Counted from the stretch's first letter, positions 1 to 11,989 are shown. The stretch is DNA of 64,000 nucleotides from Erpobdella octoculata (GCA_963978895.1 OZ022246.1:20195785-20259784), one strand, 5' to 3'. Program-made: numbers and translations. The notes: generated by a model from the sequence alone, not told the origin.

Positions 1-1433
1 CTTCTCCGATGTACGAACACCAAACCAGCCTATGGAAATCGCTCGTCTGACTGGAGGCGGGTCTGGTACAGCTGAGAATCAACTTCTCGCTGACAATTTA
101 AAAATTTGTTTTGCAATTTTATAAAAGCTAAAATATCGCTAATTTGATGCAAACGAGACCTGCTACGTGAATTGACAAGCTTGAAAGATAAAAATAATCC
201 AGCAAATCATATTCATATTAAAAGTTACAATTATTATTTTATATTTGCTTTTACAAACATTTAAAATTTAAAAAACACAATTTTTTTAATAATAATAAGA
301 CAATAATATAAATAATAATAATAATCCACCTAAATTTGCCTTCCTTGTCCTCAAAAAACTCGAACACCGAAAGACTTCCGACAGCATCCACGACTCCCAG
401 CACGATCCTCTCGGAATCGGCAAAAGCGATGTCGACCACCTTTCCTACGAAACTCTTAAGAAGCGTACTTTGCGCTGTTTTCCTGTTCGTTACTCTCACT
501 ATTCCTCCTGTTTTGCCTTGAAATTAATTAATTAGATGATAATAGTAATTAGTTACAGAGATGAAAATAACAGGGGAACAAATTATTTTTCAAGTTAAAA
601 ACTGTTAGACCGGTAGAGATAAAAAGATGATCGAATTAAAATTTTGTAACCGTAAAAAATTTAAATTTACAAGTTTAAATTGAAGAAATTCACAAGCTAA
701 AAAATATACAATTTTCATGAAAAATCAATAATTTAATTAACTTTTTCAAATTTAATGAAAAAACATAAAAACCTTGAACACAGTTTTTCAAAATATAAGC
801 AAAGTAGAGCTGGTTCACATGAGACACCACAAGATTTCCATAATAATATCTCTGCTCCCAATCGTAATTTACTATCGGCTTGAATTTCACCTGAAAGAAT
901 ACGTTACAGCATTACAACCACAAATAAGGATAAGATTTTGAAAAGACATTATATCATTCAGTGAGTTTCTTGACCCAAAGCACAATAAGGATACAAACTT
1001 CAAAAAACATTTATCATTCCGTGCATTTATTAACCCAAAACAAAGAAGACTTATTACAATTACATTAACTCTCAATAAATTTTAATTTCTTTTACTTTTA
1101 ACCACTCACCTTACTACTACCAACACTGTCCTGATTCAGTCCCGATGCTCTGCTTGCAACGACCACAACATCCTGTCCGCGGACGACGTGGCTAAAGTTA
1201 CTCTCATTTCCATCTAGAATACTGCATATAACAAATAATTCTTGTCATAAGCAATGCATCACCTGGAACTATACTGATAACAAAAACTAATTTATTGCAT
1301 TTAAAAATCCTAAAAAAAAACTGTGAATAGAAAAAACTAACATGGTCTGTGTACCCGCTGAGGAGCCGATTGAATTTCGACCGTTCCAGTCATCGCCGTT
1401 TTTTCCTTCGTATGTTTCGTCGTCCATAATCAT
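1..1433 (-). CDS. EDC4: EDC4, enhancer of mRNA decapping 4, N-terminal part (cut by window edge)
   Basis: EDC4 is the cytoplasmic P-body scaffold that couples DCP1 and DCP2 for mRNA decapping. Five exons are visible on the minus strand: 1342-1433, 1110-1221, 773-890, 330-507 and 1-71, joined in phases 2, 0, 1 and 2 without a stop. Landmarks match the region entering the EDC4 WD40 domain: GTQTIILDGNES, then VNYDWEQRYYYGNL, then a blade with LLKSFVGKVVDIAFAD, then HRLVWC. Exon 2 must start at the AG at 1222-1224, because the next AG downstream gives a stop in every usable frame. Two in-frame ATGs (1433 and 1427) leave the exact start open. The remaining WD40 blades and the C-terminal helical region lie left of the window. 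The identification rests on the NYDWE and LLKxFxGxVxDxAFA blocks known from the family. Confidence 0.85.
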
Positions 1434-1439
1434 TGAAAC

Positions 1440-1790
1440 TATGAACACATATTATCAATTATCACACATTTAAACTATTAACAAACATTATCACACATTT
1501 AAACTGTAAACAAATACTATTACACATTTAAACTGTGAACAAATACTATTACACATTTAAACTGTAAACAAATACTATTACACATTTAAACTGTGAACAA
1601 ACATTATCACACATTGAAACTATTAACAAACATTATTACACATTTAAACTGTAAACAAATACTATTACACATTTAAACTGTGAACAAACCTTACTTATCA
1701 CACATTTAAACTATGATCAAATAACATCACATGTTTAAACTTAGAACAAATACTATCACACACTTACTGCAAGCTTAAAAACTAAAGATA
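1440..1790. repeat. 29-bp minisatellite upstream of EDC4
   Basis: About ten imperfect copies of a 29-bp unit built on acacatttaaactgt followed by aaacaaatactatt. It begins within about 10 bp of the EDC4 start codon, so it occupies the 5' flank of that gene. Copies drift at the right end. Confidence 0.85.
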
Positions 1791-1922
1791 ATGTTTCAGT
1801 ATCATATCGAGGTTTCACAATTTTCATCCGTAAATTATTTACGTCTCATTTGAACACCTATCTCTAGCTCATTTTTCAAACCAACTAAAACTATACATAT
1901 TGTATACATTGTTGAAATTATA

Positions 1923-2082
1923 AGGTATCCATAAATTATTTATGTCTCATTTGAAGTTATTGGGTATCCATAAATTATTTATGTCTCATTTGAAGTTATA
2001 GGGTATCTGTAAATTATTTATGTCTCATTTGAAATTATAGGGTATCCGTAAATTATTTAAGTCTTGTTTGAAATTATAGAAC
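1923..2082. repeat. 39-bp tandem repeat, about four copies
   Basis: The unit reads ggtatccataaattattt and continues atgtctcatttgaagtta. The last copies carry substitutions (ccgtaaatt, aagtcttgt). A stray half copy lies near 1825. Confidence 0.8.
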
Positions 2083-3279
2083 ATTTAGAGATAATTTTGA
2101 AAAAATCTGCTCTTTATTTACCATTTAATCAGCAAAAAACAAGATAAAACTTGATTAAAAACCTAAACTGTTTGATTTTAAGTAACAAAAGGCAGAATTA
2201 TTTTATGAAATCATCAGTTTTAAAATTCTATTTCACTTTTAGTCTGCTTTCTAATTTTGTGGTGATAAGCTGACAGTTGTTGCTGATAACTTTTTTATTT
2301 GATTGAATATTAAAACACTGTTTTAATTTAAAAATTTTATTTTTATTATTTTGCCAATGATGTAATTGGTTACAGTGAAACATTGAGTAAAAATTAAAAA
2401 CAGTAGAAATAATTTATTATGCAAGCCTCTTCTTCTTTGTAGCTATTTTTTAAAACAAAGAATCTCCTTAGTTTTAGAATATTTGGATCCATGAAATTAA
2501 AATAACAATGTAAAATAGCATGAAATTTTTTGTTTGAAATTGTCTTTTTAATAGTAGTTGAGCTATCGCTCTCTAGATTTTCGGAGATTTTCTGTTAAAA
2601 AAAATTGACGACGCAAACACCGACAAGTTTCACTAGAAACTTCTATTAAAAGTTTTAAGACTATTACTTAGGCATTTAGAATTTAGGTCAGGACAGTCAG
2701 GTCTATTTTACATTTACAGTAATTTACACTTTTTCTATCAAGGAGACATTCACATTCGTTTTACGCAGCGGCCAATCTAGTCGAAATTATAAAATTAATA
2801 GAACTGAATTAACAAAAAACCTACAAAAGTTAAAAAGAAGCACCTTTTTATGTCTAAACCCAACAAAGCAGTGTAAATGAAAATATCTGTCGGTGCACGC
2901 CAAAAGCTATTATTTAGATTTGACGAAAATGCAGAAAATGCAGTGATGGCAATGAGGGAGGATTTAGAATATTTAAATTTGATTTGGAAAATGTTTTGTT
3001 TTTTCAACAGCTTCCGTTGTGAAATTTTTTTTAGTAATCGGAAAAAGTTTTAAACTCATGATAATAAACTTAAAAAATAATTGTATAATATTGTAGGTAT
3101 ATGCAGAAAAATGATGGCGACAATAAATGTCTGGATAACTATATATACTGAGATTGTTTTTAGACATTTATTAGATATGCCAGATATTCAATGTGAGAAA
3201 ATTACCAGAAAAATCAGTATTATATAAAAAATTAAAAGAATTAGCCCGTAAAGTAGTTTGCAATCACGACCTATGCGGC
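2083..3279. other. Intergenic DNA, nothing recognised
   Basis: AT-rich sequence with only short ORFs lacking domain resemblance, splice context or codon bias. I see no RNA gene or repeat here. Confidence 0.6.
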
Positions 3280-4400
3280 CATTTTTTTTTTTTTTGGGAC
3301 AGGTATTACCTACAGGCGGTGTACCTATCCATACTAACAGCAAGTTTTTGCGCTGCTTGAACGCCTTCTTCAAATTTAACATCTGATCTCATTATTTGGT
3401 AGTCAGTTTTCAGAGCGCTAAGTTTTGTGCCTCCAGAAGGTCAATATTTACTTTCTGAAGGTGCTCGCTCACTTCATTCATAACAGCAAGAATAGATGCA
3501 AGGGTGCAGAGTGACACAATAAATTCATATTTAGGTATTTATTGTGGTAATCAAACCGACTGCTGTACCACGGGCTTTTCCATCGCTTGTGGTGCTTAGA
3601 ACGTGCTCAAGCGTTTCGACTGCAGCAGCCAACGCACCAGGCTCCATGAGACGTTTAAATGATGCTGCTCAGCAGTTTCATCTAGTATTGTAAAAACCCT
3701 TGAGATGTAATGCAGTGCCGTTAAGTCTCTGCTGACTTTGATGAAATAAGCATGACGTAAGCACTGCCCTCAAAAAAAGAATAGGTACATCAACTCGACA
3801 GTTTTAAAAAATTGCTTGCTTGAGTATTGTTTTTTTTTTATAAATCGAAACGGAATTGATTAAATTTTGATGGAGGCTGTGGCTATAGCAATGCGTAAAT
3901 AAAGCTGCTGGATTTTGCTCCATGATTCTAGCTTTGACTCCTTTGTTAGCGTCTGACATATTGCTGCCACGTCGTAGCCTTGCCCATGTGGTTAATGTCA
4001 AGGCCATTTTTGTCCCAAACTCCAACTAATAAGTCTGTCAACCCTTCGCCGGTACAATCTCTTGTGTCGACGATTGAAAGAAGCCGCTCTTTTATATCAC
4101 ATGATCCGTCTATCTTGTCGTCACAAATAGAAACTTGCTTTCGTCTAGCAACATGAGCTGTTTCATCCATTAGCACTGTGAAAATGCCAGCATTTCTGAC
4201 TGCGTCTATGGAACTTCCAACCAATGCGATCATTTCATTCTGAATCTGGGGATGTTTCTGCGGCTTTTGTTGACAGCTGACGTTGTTGTTCGTTGGATAA
4301 CAATAACACATCAATTGGCTTCTGCTGTATACAATTTTTTCGACTGCCACCTATAGTGTGTTTTTGATTCCACGTCCACGTGAAAATCAAACCCCGCGTT
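3280..4400 (-). pseudogene. Decayed hAT-superfamily transposase (ZMYM/DUF4371 type)
   Basis: Minus-strand fragments in several frames follow the order of a DUF4371/hAT transposase. First is AGIFTVLMDETAHVARRKQV with SIVDTRDCTGEGLTDLL (about 4240-3990). After a frameshift near 3970 come NMSDANKGVKARI and AALFTHCYSHSLHQNLINS (3960-3840). Further downstream are RDLTALHYISRVF (about 3750) and NEVSEHLQKVNIDLLEAQNLAL-like sequence near 3480-3400. Frameshifts and stops make it non-functional. No terminal repeats could be assigned. The family call rests on the LMDET and HCYSHSL blocks. Confidence 0.7.
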
Positions 4401-4586
4401 ACAGTCGAGAGCTTTCGCCTAGTTGTTGAATGAAACCATCTTTAGTGAAAGCCTGCGACTTTTTTCCAACTGACAGTAGTGTTGTGCGGCAGTTGAAGCA
4501 AAAAGCACAAATTTTAACGAAACTAGTTCAATAATTCTCTGTACGGCTCTATAAAAGTTGAACACAAATTGTAATGAAACTAACTT

Positions 4587-4755
4587 GCCTTGCTAATTGC
4601 GAGCCAGTCCCAAGCCTGGATAAAGGAGGAGGGGCAGTTAAAAGGATAAAACTTTGATCCACGACAGGAAGTACTTATGTGCTTCCTACATACGGCAAAT
4701 TCAGTCTTAAAACACTTGTTGTAAAAGACTATAAACTATCATAAAGAAAAAAAAA
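4587..4755 (+). mobile_element. Short retroelement copy A with LINE-type 3' tail
   Basis: About 170 bp starting near ccttgctaattgcgagcc and ending in the tail gtcttaaaacac, gtaaaagactataaacta and a poly(A) run. It is flanked by 16-bp direct repeats, tgtaatgaaactaact (4570-4585) and tgtaacgaaactagct (4756-4771), which differ at two positions and look like an aged target duplication. A second copy lies at 11808-11989. The same terminal ~50 bp closes the LINE at 23385-24693. A ~50-bp host segment (aacgaaactag to gttgaacac) also appears on both sides (about 4517 and 4760), so the insertion fell in or beside an older tandem duplication. Confidence 0.75.
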
Positions 4756-4884
4756 TGTAACGAAACTAGCTCAATAATTCTCTGTACGGCTCTATAAAAG
4801 TTGAACACGCCGTCACGCTCTAAGAAATTACGTTAATGCGCGATGGAGTCCACACGAGCTCTCCATGTGGCCAGTCTCTACTGT

Positions 4885-5125
4885 ACTACACTCCTCTCTT
4901 TCTTCTGTTCTCTCCAAGTAGACAGCTTCTAAGCTTCTTCACTCCTTGGCATCTCTCTCTCTTTTTACTTTTTATTCACGCAAACTGTCCGCTCTTCTAG
5001 CTTCTTAATTTTATTAGCATCTCTCTTTCTCTCTTATCTACGTGGACAGCCTATATTGTTAGACTTCTAACTTTTTCAACATATCTCTTTTCCATGTCCG
5101 AGTGGACAGCCTAGTTTCATAACTA
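4885..5125. repeat. Degenerate tandem repeat, unit about 65-70 bp
   Basis: Three to four diverged units each contain a gtggacagc-like start, a pyrimidine-rich cttctaac/agcttctt segment and catctctctttct. Divergence is high, so unit borders are approximate. Confidence 0.5.
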
Positions 5126-6764
5126 CATATCAACAAGATGGCGCTTAGTGTTTAGGCTACACAAAGTGCCGTCATGGCCTTACTATTTAGACGGGGTATA
5201 AAAAAACTTCTCAAATTTAGACAAATTGAAAAATCTATTTATGAAGCAATAAGGGGAGCTTGAGATTTCCCAAGCTCCCATGGTGGCTACGCTACTGAAT
5301 GCAATCATTTATGCTCAGTGCCGTGGTTAGCCGACCAGAAACCAACCCGCCGGTAGAGGCATATACAATTATGATGACTTAATTTTTAATGAAGATCTAT
5401 TTAACCATTGCTAATTGCTTATAATTAATATTATAAATATTGGGGGGGGGGGGGTAACTCGCTCTTTCTCATGCCTAGAAAAGTATACTTTTTAGAACTT
5501 TCAGAAAATTTTTTGAAATTAATGTGCGACTATCCTCTACTCCCCCGGATCATCGATTATTTTGGGAAGAAAAATACATTACGACAGCCAAGCAAGTCTG
5601 TAACCTATATATGAAAAGCCCGCCAAATGCTTTCAGAGGATCCATTTACGCCATAGCCCCCCCGACCCTGTTTAGACTACACGTTCAATCTATAATATCA
5701 AATCTTCCCATGCTGCAAGTCCATTGAATGGTTGTTTGGGTGAACGTAAGAAACGTGCAGACTGAAGTCGTCACTCACTACATCAGACATCTTATTTCAA
5801 GGCTGCTGGAGACCGAACAATATTCCTCGTTGATGGGCCAGGGCCTTGGATTACCCTCCGATAGAAGTCACAGCCGTGGCTAAATAAATTTTTTAGAAAG
5901 GTTTTTCAAAGCGTACTTGTTTGTGGATTCCCCCCACATAAAAAACCCCAGATTTGAATTAAAAATGAAATTTAAAAAATTCCCAACAGTAAAAATTACT
6001 AGGACGAGCATACCCACCCATTCTAATGTTTTTTTTACACACTTTTACTTAACTTGACTTCTGTCTGTCCGTTGTCAAATTTTGCAATTGATTTTAAACT
6101 AACTTCCCGATGAGTTAGTTAGAGACTTAAAAATTTAAACATACCTCCTAACTGATTAACAATGCATTCTATCAAATTTTCGGATCGATTGGACAAAATT
6201 TAATTAAATAATTATTTGTGATATTTTCGTAGAACTATTTATTGTCTATGCTAATATGCTCGTTATGTAACAAATGATCACTTGAATAGTGTAAAAAAAA
6301 TATAAAAGTGTGTTTAAAAAAAAACTGTTTTTTGCTTCACTTGTTAAAATTTTAGAAGACCGCCGCATCAATGGTTTGGTTAATAATATCATTAATATCA
6401 TAGCTTAACATGCATTGTTTTTTTAAATGTTTAAATTAATGATATCTGAGATATATTCACCACAGTGAAATCTCCTATGGGGGACTCTTTAGACCACTAT
6501 AAAGTTTCATTGCACTCATCATCACCATTTAACTTCAACATATATAATTAAATTCTGAAACAACCGATGCTCAAGTGACATCCCAACTAAAATTAACTCT
6601 AAAGAGCAATGAACAACAGACTTGAAAAATTCAATTCGATCTACAATGACTTTAACAATTTTTTTTTACCTTAAACAATGTCTATTTCTGGTTACATGTA
6701 GGTGAAAATACATCAAAACAACATTCAAAAATTTAAATTCAAACATCTGAATTCTGAAATTTCG
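5126..6764. other. Intergenic DNA with no recognised gene
   Basis: Contains a poly(G) run near 5443-5453 and scattered short ORFs (one at 5524-5727) with no domain resemblance. The right end is the 3' flank of MIS12. No repeat family from elsewhere in the window was recognised here. Confidence 0.5.
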
Positions 6765-9700
6765 TCATTCTACAACATCACCGGCATGTTCGTCTTTCTC
6801 ATCGTCGGCTGATGATCGGTCCCAGGAGAAATTTTGTAAATGAAGACGATCTTCAAGAACCTGTTTCTTGAAATTTTTCAGTGGTAAAAGTCCATCTTCG
6901 TCTATCGAAATAAAATAATAATAAAGTAAATTTGGAAAATTTACTCAAAATAGTTGATCAGAAAGAAGGCATGTACCAGATATACAATTTACTGAATGTC
7001 AAATAGAACTCAATTTCAGATTTATGCAATTAAAAAATGAAACACTATAGTCGACTAGAGAGTATCTTTTTTAAACTATAGTGGTACTCTCCTTTTATGA
7101 CATTGAAAATCGCCCCTAAATCCGGTTGTAAAAAAGGAGAGGGTCTTAAATGGAGGGAGACGTTAGTCGGGCTTGAAAATCAATCCGTCAGCAAGAAATG
7201 GTCGGAAATGAGAGTCATAAATGGAGAGATTGTTTCGTGGGAAGAACCACTGTATAAATTCACTATAAAAAAATACTTAATTTTTTTTTATTGAGATTTA
7301 GCATACGCCTTATCAAGACAAGTCTTGCTCAAGGCGAGAGAGGGAGGGTACTTGCAAAGGCAGCCATTTATAGGCGCCTACCTCTTTAGCAAATGCGAGT
7401 GAACTCCTTGCTTAAGGGAGTTACGCTGGTGACGCCGGCGAGGTTTGAACTGCCGACCTAACGATCGACAGGCGAACGCTCTACCGCTCTGCCACCAGCG
7501 CCTGTTAGTAATACAATCTTGAATCAACAGTAGTGCTGAAATTTCCCAACATTTTTTTTTAATTAATAATTTCCGATATCTTGGAGGTAGAGTATGTTGA
7601 TTCGCAGCATAAAATAATAATAAAATACCATTGGAGGGAATTAAGATAGTGGTTGAAAAAAGATAACTTTGAAGTGATCTGTTTATGGAACTAAATAAAG
7701 CAAAACAAGCCAGCCATGGAGAATTAATTACATAAATGATGACAGGTGAGCATCAGCTACAGGTGTCAATAAGTATTTACAGAGAAATGTAATACACATG
7801 TATGAGACGGTCAAATATACCAAGGCTCCACATGATTTATTTTAATAACATCTATTTCAGCTATTATAAATAAACTGTTTGTATGAATATGTGCAAAATG
7901 ATGATGGATATCAAGATAGCAAATTGTCTATTAATGTTTTAGAATATGTATAAGTTGAGCTATCGGGAGATATTCTTACTTAGCCTTTTAGTGCAATCTT
8001 TTTCTTCAATAGAAGAAAAAAATTTCATTCAAAAAGCAAGGGTAAGGATGACCATTTAAAAAATCGATAAACAAAAGCCAACCAGAACCACCCATTAAAT
8101 CAAATATATTCAAGCACATTTTATGAAAAATGTATACAGGCTTTGAAAGCAAGAGGTCCTGGTTCAAATACCAGCATGTTCGAATTTTGGATAGTTATCA
8201 TCTGTAAGATTAGTCTGCTGTGCTAATGTGTACAATAGTGTACATCCTTAATTTAATGACGTTTGTATTTCCGTAATTGCACAGAATAAACACGAAAAGA
8301 TGATAGTTAAGGATCAACAAATGATGACATCTCTGTCAGGTCGTATCCATGTTTTGTATAACTTCCTACAGACATAACAAACACTCGAGACAACAAAGAA
8401 ACTCTTCAGTAATTTAATTCTATCAATATAAAGACACGCCGTACAGCAAAAAACTTGCAGATACCTTGTATAATTTCAAGACTTTTTTTCATTCCACTTT
8501 TCAACTTCTGCAAACTTTCTAATGCGGAATTAATTTCTTCTAATTCACTTTTTAAATCCTTTTCATTATCATACAGCTGACAAATAATTTTAGATAAGCT
8601 ATAAATAATTACCAGAAGAAAATGTAATGTTTTAAAATAAATGATAAAAAACCGATCTACTTCTGATATTTGCTTTTTTAATTTTTCAATGTCTTCCTCT
8701 TTTCTAGTAACATCTTCCCTGGAAACGGGAAAATCTCGGTGGATTTCGTCTCCCGGAAGAAGAACATAGGGTTCTACACGCAAGACGTTATTGGTCAAGT
8801 ACACCTAAAAATTTGATGAACAGTTAAATAAGAATGTAATAACCTCTCGACGCGTGAACTTCAAATCTATAAAACTTCACAAATATAACTTGTACAACAA
8901 AAAGTTTTGTACATTTCTTTTTTAATTTTCTTTTTAAATATTTTAAATTTAATTTTTAAAAATACTTTTGAAATTGTTGTGCTACTGACTACCTTATGAT
9001 ATAATCCTGGAATAACATTGATGATATTAAATTAAATTTATAAACAGCATTCTAGATGAACTAGTTTCTCTTACGTTTTAAAGTTAAATAAAGGTCTTGT
9101 AACAATTTATTTTTTTTAAATTCCACTTTATCAAGTATGAGTTGTTTCTTCTCTAAAAATATATGTTATTCTTTACATATGATAAAGATCTGCATATAAA
9201 ATGTCCCCATCTTTTTTTGCTGTGTATTTAAAATTCATATATGAAAAAATGTATACAATTAGATCTTTTAAAAATTATGATTCACTGCCATCTTGAACTT
9301 GGCTTACTTCTTAGCTGAGCGCCTTTAAGCTGTATTGAATTAAAGATGCAAAACAAAACACAAACCTCCAATTTATCAAACGAATTGTCAAATGACTCCC
9401 TCATTTTTCTAACAAGTTCAGGTTTCGTAAGATTCAACAATCTTCCATCTGGATGAATCTTTCGCTATTTTTTAATAAAATTCACTTGAAAAATGCTTTA
9501 AACAAATCGACATTCACTATTAAGACCATAATACTCTTACCAATTTTGAATGAAAGTCAATAAGTCCTTCCTGAACGTGGTCATTAAGTCCATTAAAAAC
9601 TGTATAAAATGATGGCAATATTTACTCATAATAAAATAAGCTTCTAGTGGTCTAAAAATTAGAAATTTAAAAGCGAAGATACTTTTAATTAAATTAATCA

Positions 9701-10072
9701 CTTAAATTAAATTGCATCAACAAAAAATTTTGCCACATCCAGACTGGCAAGTATGGCTACTTCCACATTCTACCTGCAACAGCTGATAAATTGATAACGG
9801 CATTGAAAAAGCAAACAGAACAATGAAAAATTCAAATATAACTGAGGTTCATATTCCAATGGTTAAAATATTTTTATTTGATTATCTTTATCTTTGAATG
9901 TCTTTGTTTGATAATCAAAAAGTAACAGACAAAAATCTTACAATTACAATGCGAATACGAAACTCACAATGATTTACGACTTACATCCATTAATAAAAGA
10001 AACGGGAGTGAAGTTGAAATATTGTACGGAATACTCTAGATCACTGGAAAGCTGAACAGGGCGTTCTGCCAT
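6765..10072 (-). CDS. MIS12: MIS12, kinetochore complex subunit
   Basis: MIS12 is a coiled-coil subunit of the Mis12/MIND complex, which links inner-kinetochore CENP-C to the Ndc80 microtubule binder. Six exons on the minus strand (9985-10072, 9541-9599, 9366-9464, 8661-8804, 8465-8576, 6765-6901) join in phases 1, 0, 0, 0, 1 into 212 codons plus stop, close to the 205 residues of human MIS12. Landmarks are the N-terminal YSVQYFNFTP (human YEAQFFGFTP), FDNSFDKLE before YVLLPGDE (human FDNLFSKME and NILLPED), then a coiled coil rich in K and E (EEDIEKLKKQ, LKSELEEINSALESLQ). The C-terminal exon ends in an acidic tail. The intron before that exon is 1.6 kb and holds a MITE and a SINE. Residue similarity is low outside the landmarks, as is usual for this family. 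The last exon is the least certain. Confidence 0.8.
7079..7252. mobile_element. Tc1/mariner-type MITE, copy 1
   Basis: A 174-bp element bounded by tagtggtactctcc and agaaccactg between TA dinucleotides. Its body is the reverse complement of the 171-bp element at 15698-15868 (shared ataaaagg, ttgtaaaaa and gtcgggcttgaaa segments). It lies in the last MIS12 intron. Confidence 0.75.
7279..7503 (-). mobile_element. tRNA-derived SINE, family 1 copy 1
   Basis: Read on the minus strand it opens with a tRNA-like head: acceptor half GCTGGTG, A-box-like TGGCAGAGCGG, B-box-like CAGTTCAAACC and closing CACCAGC, which pairs with the 5' half over seven bases. An unrelated body of ~130 bp containing gagcaagactt follows, then an A-rich tail. 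The head-body-tail layout fits a SINE better than a tRNA gene. A relative lies at 46527-46690. Confidence 0.7.
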
Positions 10073-10688
10073 GATCACCACCGGGCTTTGAAAATTCTAA
10101 AGTTTGTATTTAAAAAAATAAGCAAAATAAATAATTAACTTCCCCGCCTTAGCTAGGCTGAAGATGTGCTGATGTTTAGACCACATCGATACATCGACAA
10201 TTTTTTTTAACAGTATTTGTACATTTGTAATCTTAAAATGTTTCGTTAGTAAATTTTTTTTTTAATTAACAAATAATTTAAGGCAAAACACTATACAAAT
10301 ATACCATAGATATATCTATGAAATTCTTAAAAAATAATTGTACAAGATAAAACAAGAAAAATTGCTCTAAACTAAATTTGTTTAAAAATCTTATTCGCCT
10401 ATATTTTTTTCAAGCATATAAATCTACTATTTTAACAAATCTACCGCAAGAACTTCAGGTCATTCAATGCATTATGATCGGATCATATGTACAGAAAGAA
10501 TTAAAGCTTGAAAGCTGTTGATATAGCTCTATTTCTTGCCTTGCTGAGCATATATTCATTGTACTAAATGGTCCTTTTACTGAAGCTGCTATTTACTGAA
10601 ATAACAAGGACGGTTTACTAAGCTATTGTAACCAGTGATGCTTTCCCAAAATTTTACCAGGGGGTTCGCATTCGCCATGAATATTTTC

Positions 10689-11511
10689 CAGTGATGGGCA
10701 CCAACTACTTCAATTGTAGTTACAACTACATGCCAACTACCTCATGACAGAAGTAGTTATAACTACATGTTAACTACTTTAGAAGAGAGGTAGTTATAAC
10801 TAGTTTGTTAACTACTACTAAAGTAGTTAACTACTTACTTTCCAACTACTTTTTAACTGTAAGATATAAAAACACAACAACAAAAAATAAATTTGCATTT
10901 AATAATTTTTTTTAAAGAATAGTAATGATTGTTAACTAAATATAATAAAAACAAAGTATTTTTAAGCAAATATAATAAAAACAAAGTATTTTTAAACAAA
11001 TATAATAAAAACAAAGTATTTTAAGCAAATATAATAAAAACAAAGTATTTTTAAGCAAATTTTAGAAAAACAAAGTGTTTATTGATACATAAAGGTTGAA
11101 TGACAAAGTTCAAAATTTGTTAAAACTGAAACGGCTTTTCAGAAAAACCATACGGTCAAATAAAGTGTCACTCATTTTGCACCTTCGAGGTGTCAAAATC
11201 ATACCAGCCATGCTTGGAAGAGTAGAATTGGCTTTTATGAAAGCTCATTCTACAAATTGATAATCCTTCAGTGATTGAACATTCGATGCTTTAGATTATA
11301 TTTTTAAATTATCTGGCTTTTTAATAATTTTGTTACAACGCTAAGTCAAAGTAGTTAGACTAGTTATAACTACCAAACTAGATCATAAAAGTAGTTATAA
11401 CTACATGGCAACTACTCAAAAACAAAAGTAGTTATAACTACCATGTAACTACTATAAATGTAGTTATAACTACAGTAGTTACAACTACAGTAGTTAAAGT
11501 GCCCATCACTG
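10689..11511. mobile_element. Non-autonomous hAT element, 823 bp, with perfect 8-bp target duplication
   Basis: Terminal inverted repeats start CAGTGATGGGCAC at the left and read AAGTGCCCATCACTG at the right. The 8-bp sequence ATATTTTC occurs directly outside both ends (10681-10688 and 11512-11519). Subterminal regions are packed with short palindromic units of the type agtagttataactac. No transposase ORF is present, so movement would depend on a hAT enzyme elsewhere. Confidence 0.9.
10935..11070. repeat. 30-bp tandem repeat inside the hAT element
   Basis: Four to five copies of aaatataataaaaacaaag plus tatttttaagc, with single-base indels between copies. Confidence 0.85.
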
Positions 11512-11584
11512 ATATTTTCTGGGGAATGTCAGTAACACCGAATTTTGCGATGACACCGACATCGACAAAAATTCGGTGTTAACG

Positions 11585-11676
11585 CGGCCCAGTCGGTGTT
11601 AACGCGTCCGAGTCGGTGTTAGCGCGTCCGAGTCGGTGTTAGCGCGTCCGAGTCGGTGTTAGCGCGTCCGAGTCCT
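11585..11676. repeat. GC-rich 20-bp minisatellite
   Basis: About five copies of agtcggtgttagcgcgtccg. The first copies carry aacgcg in place of agcgcg. It is markedly richer in G+C and CpG than the surrounding DNA. Confidence 0.9.
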
Positions 11677-11807
11677 GTCTCTGTATTTAACTTACGAACT
11701 GATATGACTTAAAGGTGCTTTTTAATCGTTCAAGCGACTGTAAAAATGTCGCTTGGTGGCGCTTGCATTAGATAGTGATTATTTGAATAAGAACTCATTA
11801 AAAATAG

Positions 11808-11989
11808 AACTCCGCCTCGCTAATTGCGAGCCAGTCCCAAGCCTGGATAAAGGAGGAGGGACAGCTAAAAGGATCAAACTTAGATCCACGACAGGAAGCA
11901 TTTAGGTGCTTCCTACATACAGCTATTTCAGTCTTAAAACACTTGGTGTAAAGGACTATAAACTATTATAAAAAAAAAAAAAAAAAAAA
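11808..11989 (+). mobile_element. Short retroelement copy B with LINE-type 3' tail
   Basis: Same family as the copy at 4587-4755: ctaattgcgagccagtcc, cctggataaaggaggaggg, then the tail gtcttaaaacac, ggactataaacta and a long poly(A). The 12-bp direct repeats TCATTAAAAATA (11796-11807 and 11990-12001) mark the insertion and place the 5' end at gaactccgcc. No ORF. It could be a SINE or a severely truncated LINE. Confidence 0.8.

Noticed and set aside
1440..2082. Regularly spaced repeats that could suggest a CRISPR array
   Set aside because: Units are head-to-tail without unique spacers and the genome is eukaryotic; these are minisatellites.
5524..5727. 67-codon plus-strand ORF
   Set aside because: No domain, no splice context, no similarity to other parts of the window.
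7430..7503. Genuine tRNA gene
   Set aside because: Box-like motifs and an acceptor-stem pairing exist, but the anticodon arm does not fold well and the sequence continues into a SINE body with an A-rich tail; a related copy lies at 46527.
8140..8190. B-box-like ggttcaaatacc suggesting another SINE
   Set aside because: No A box at the right distance and no repeated body in the window.
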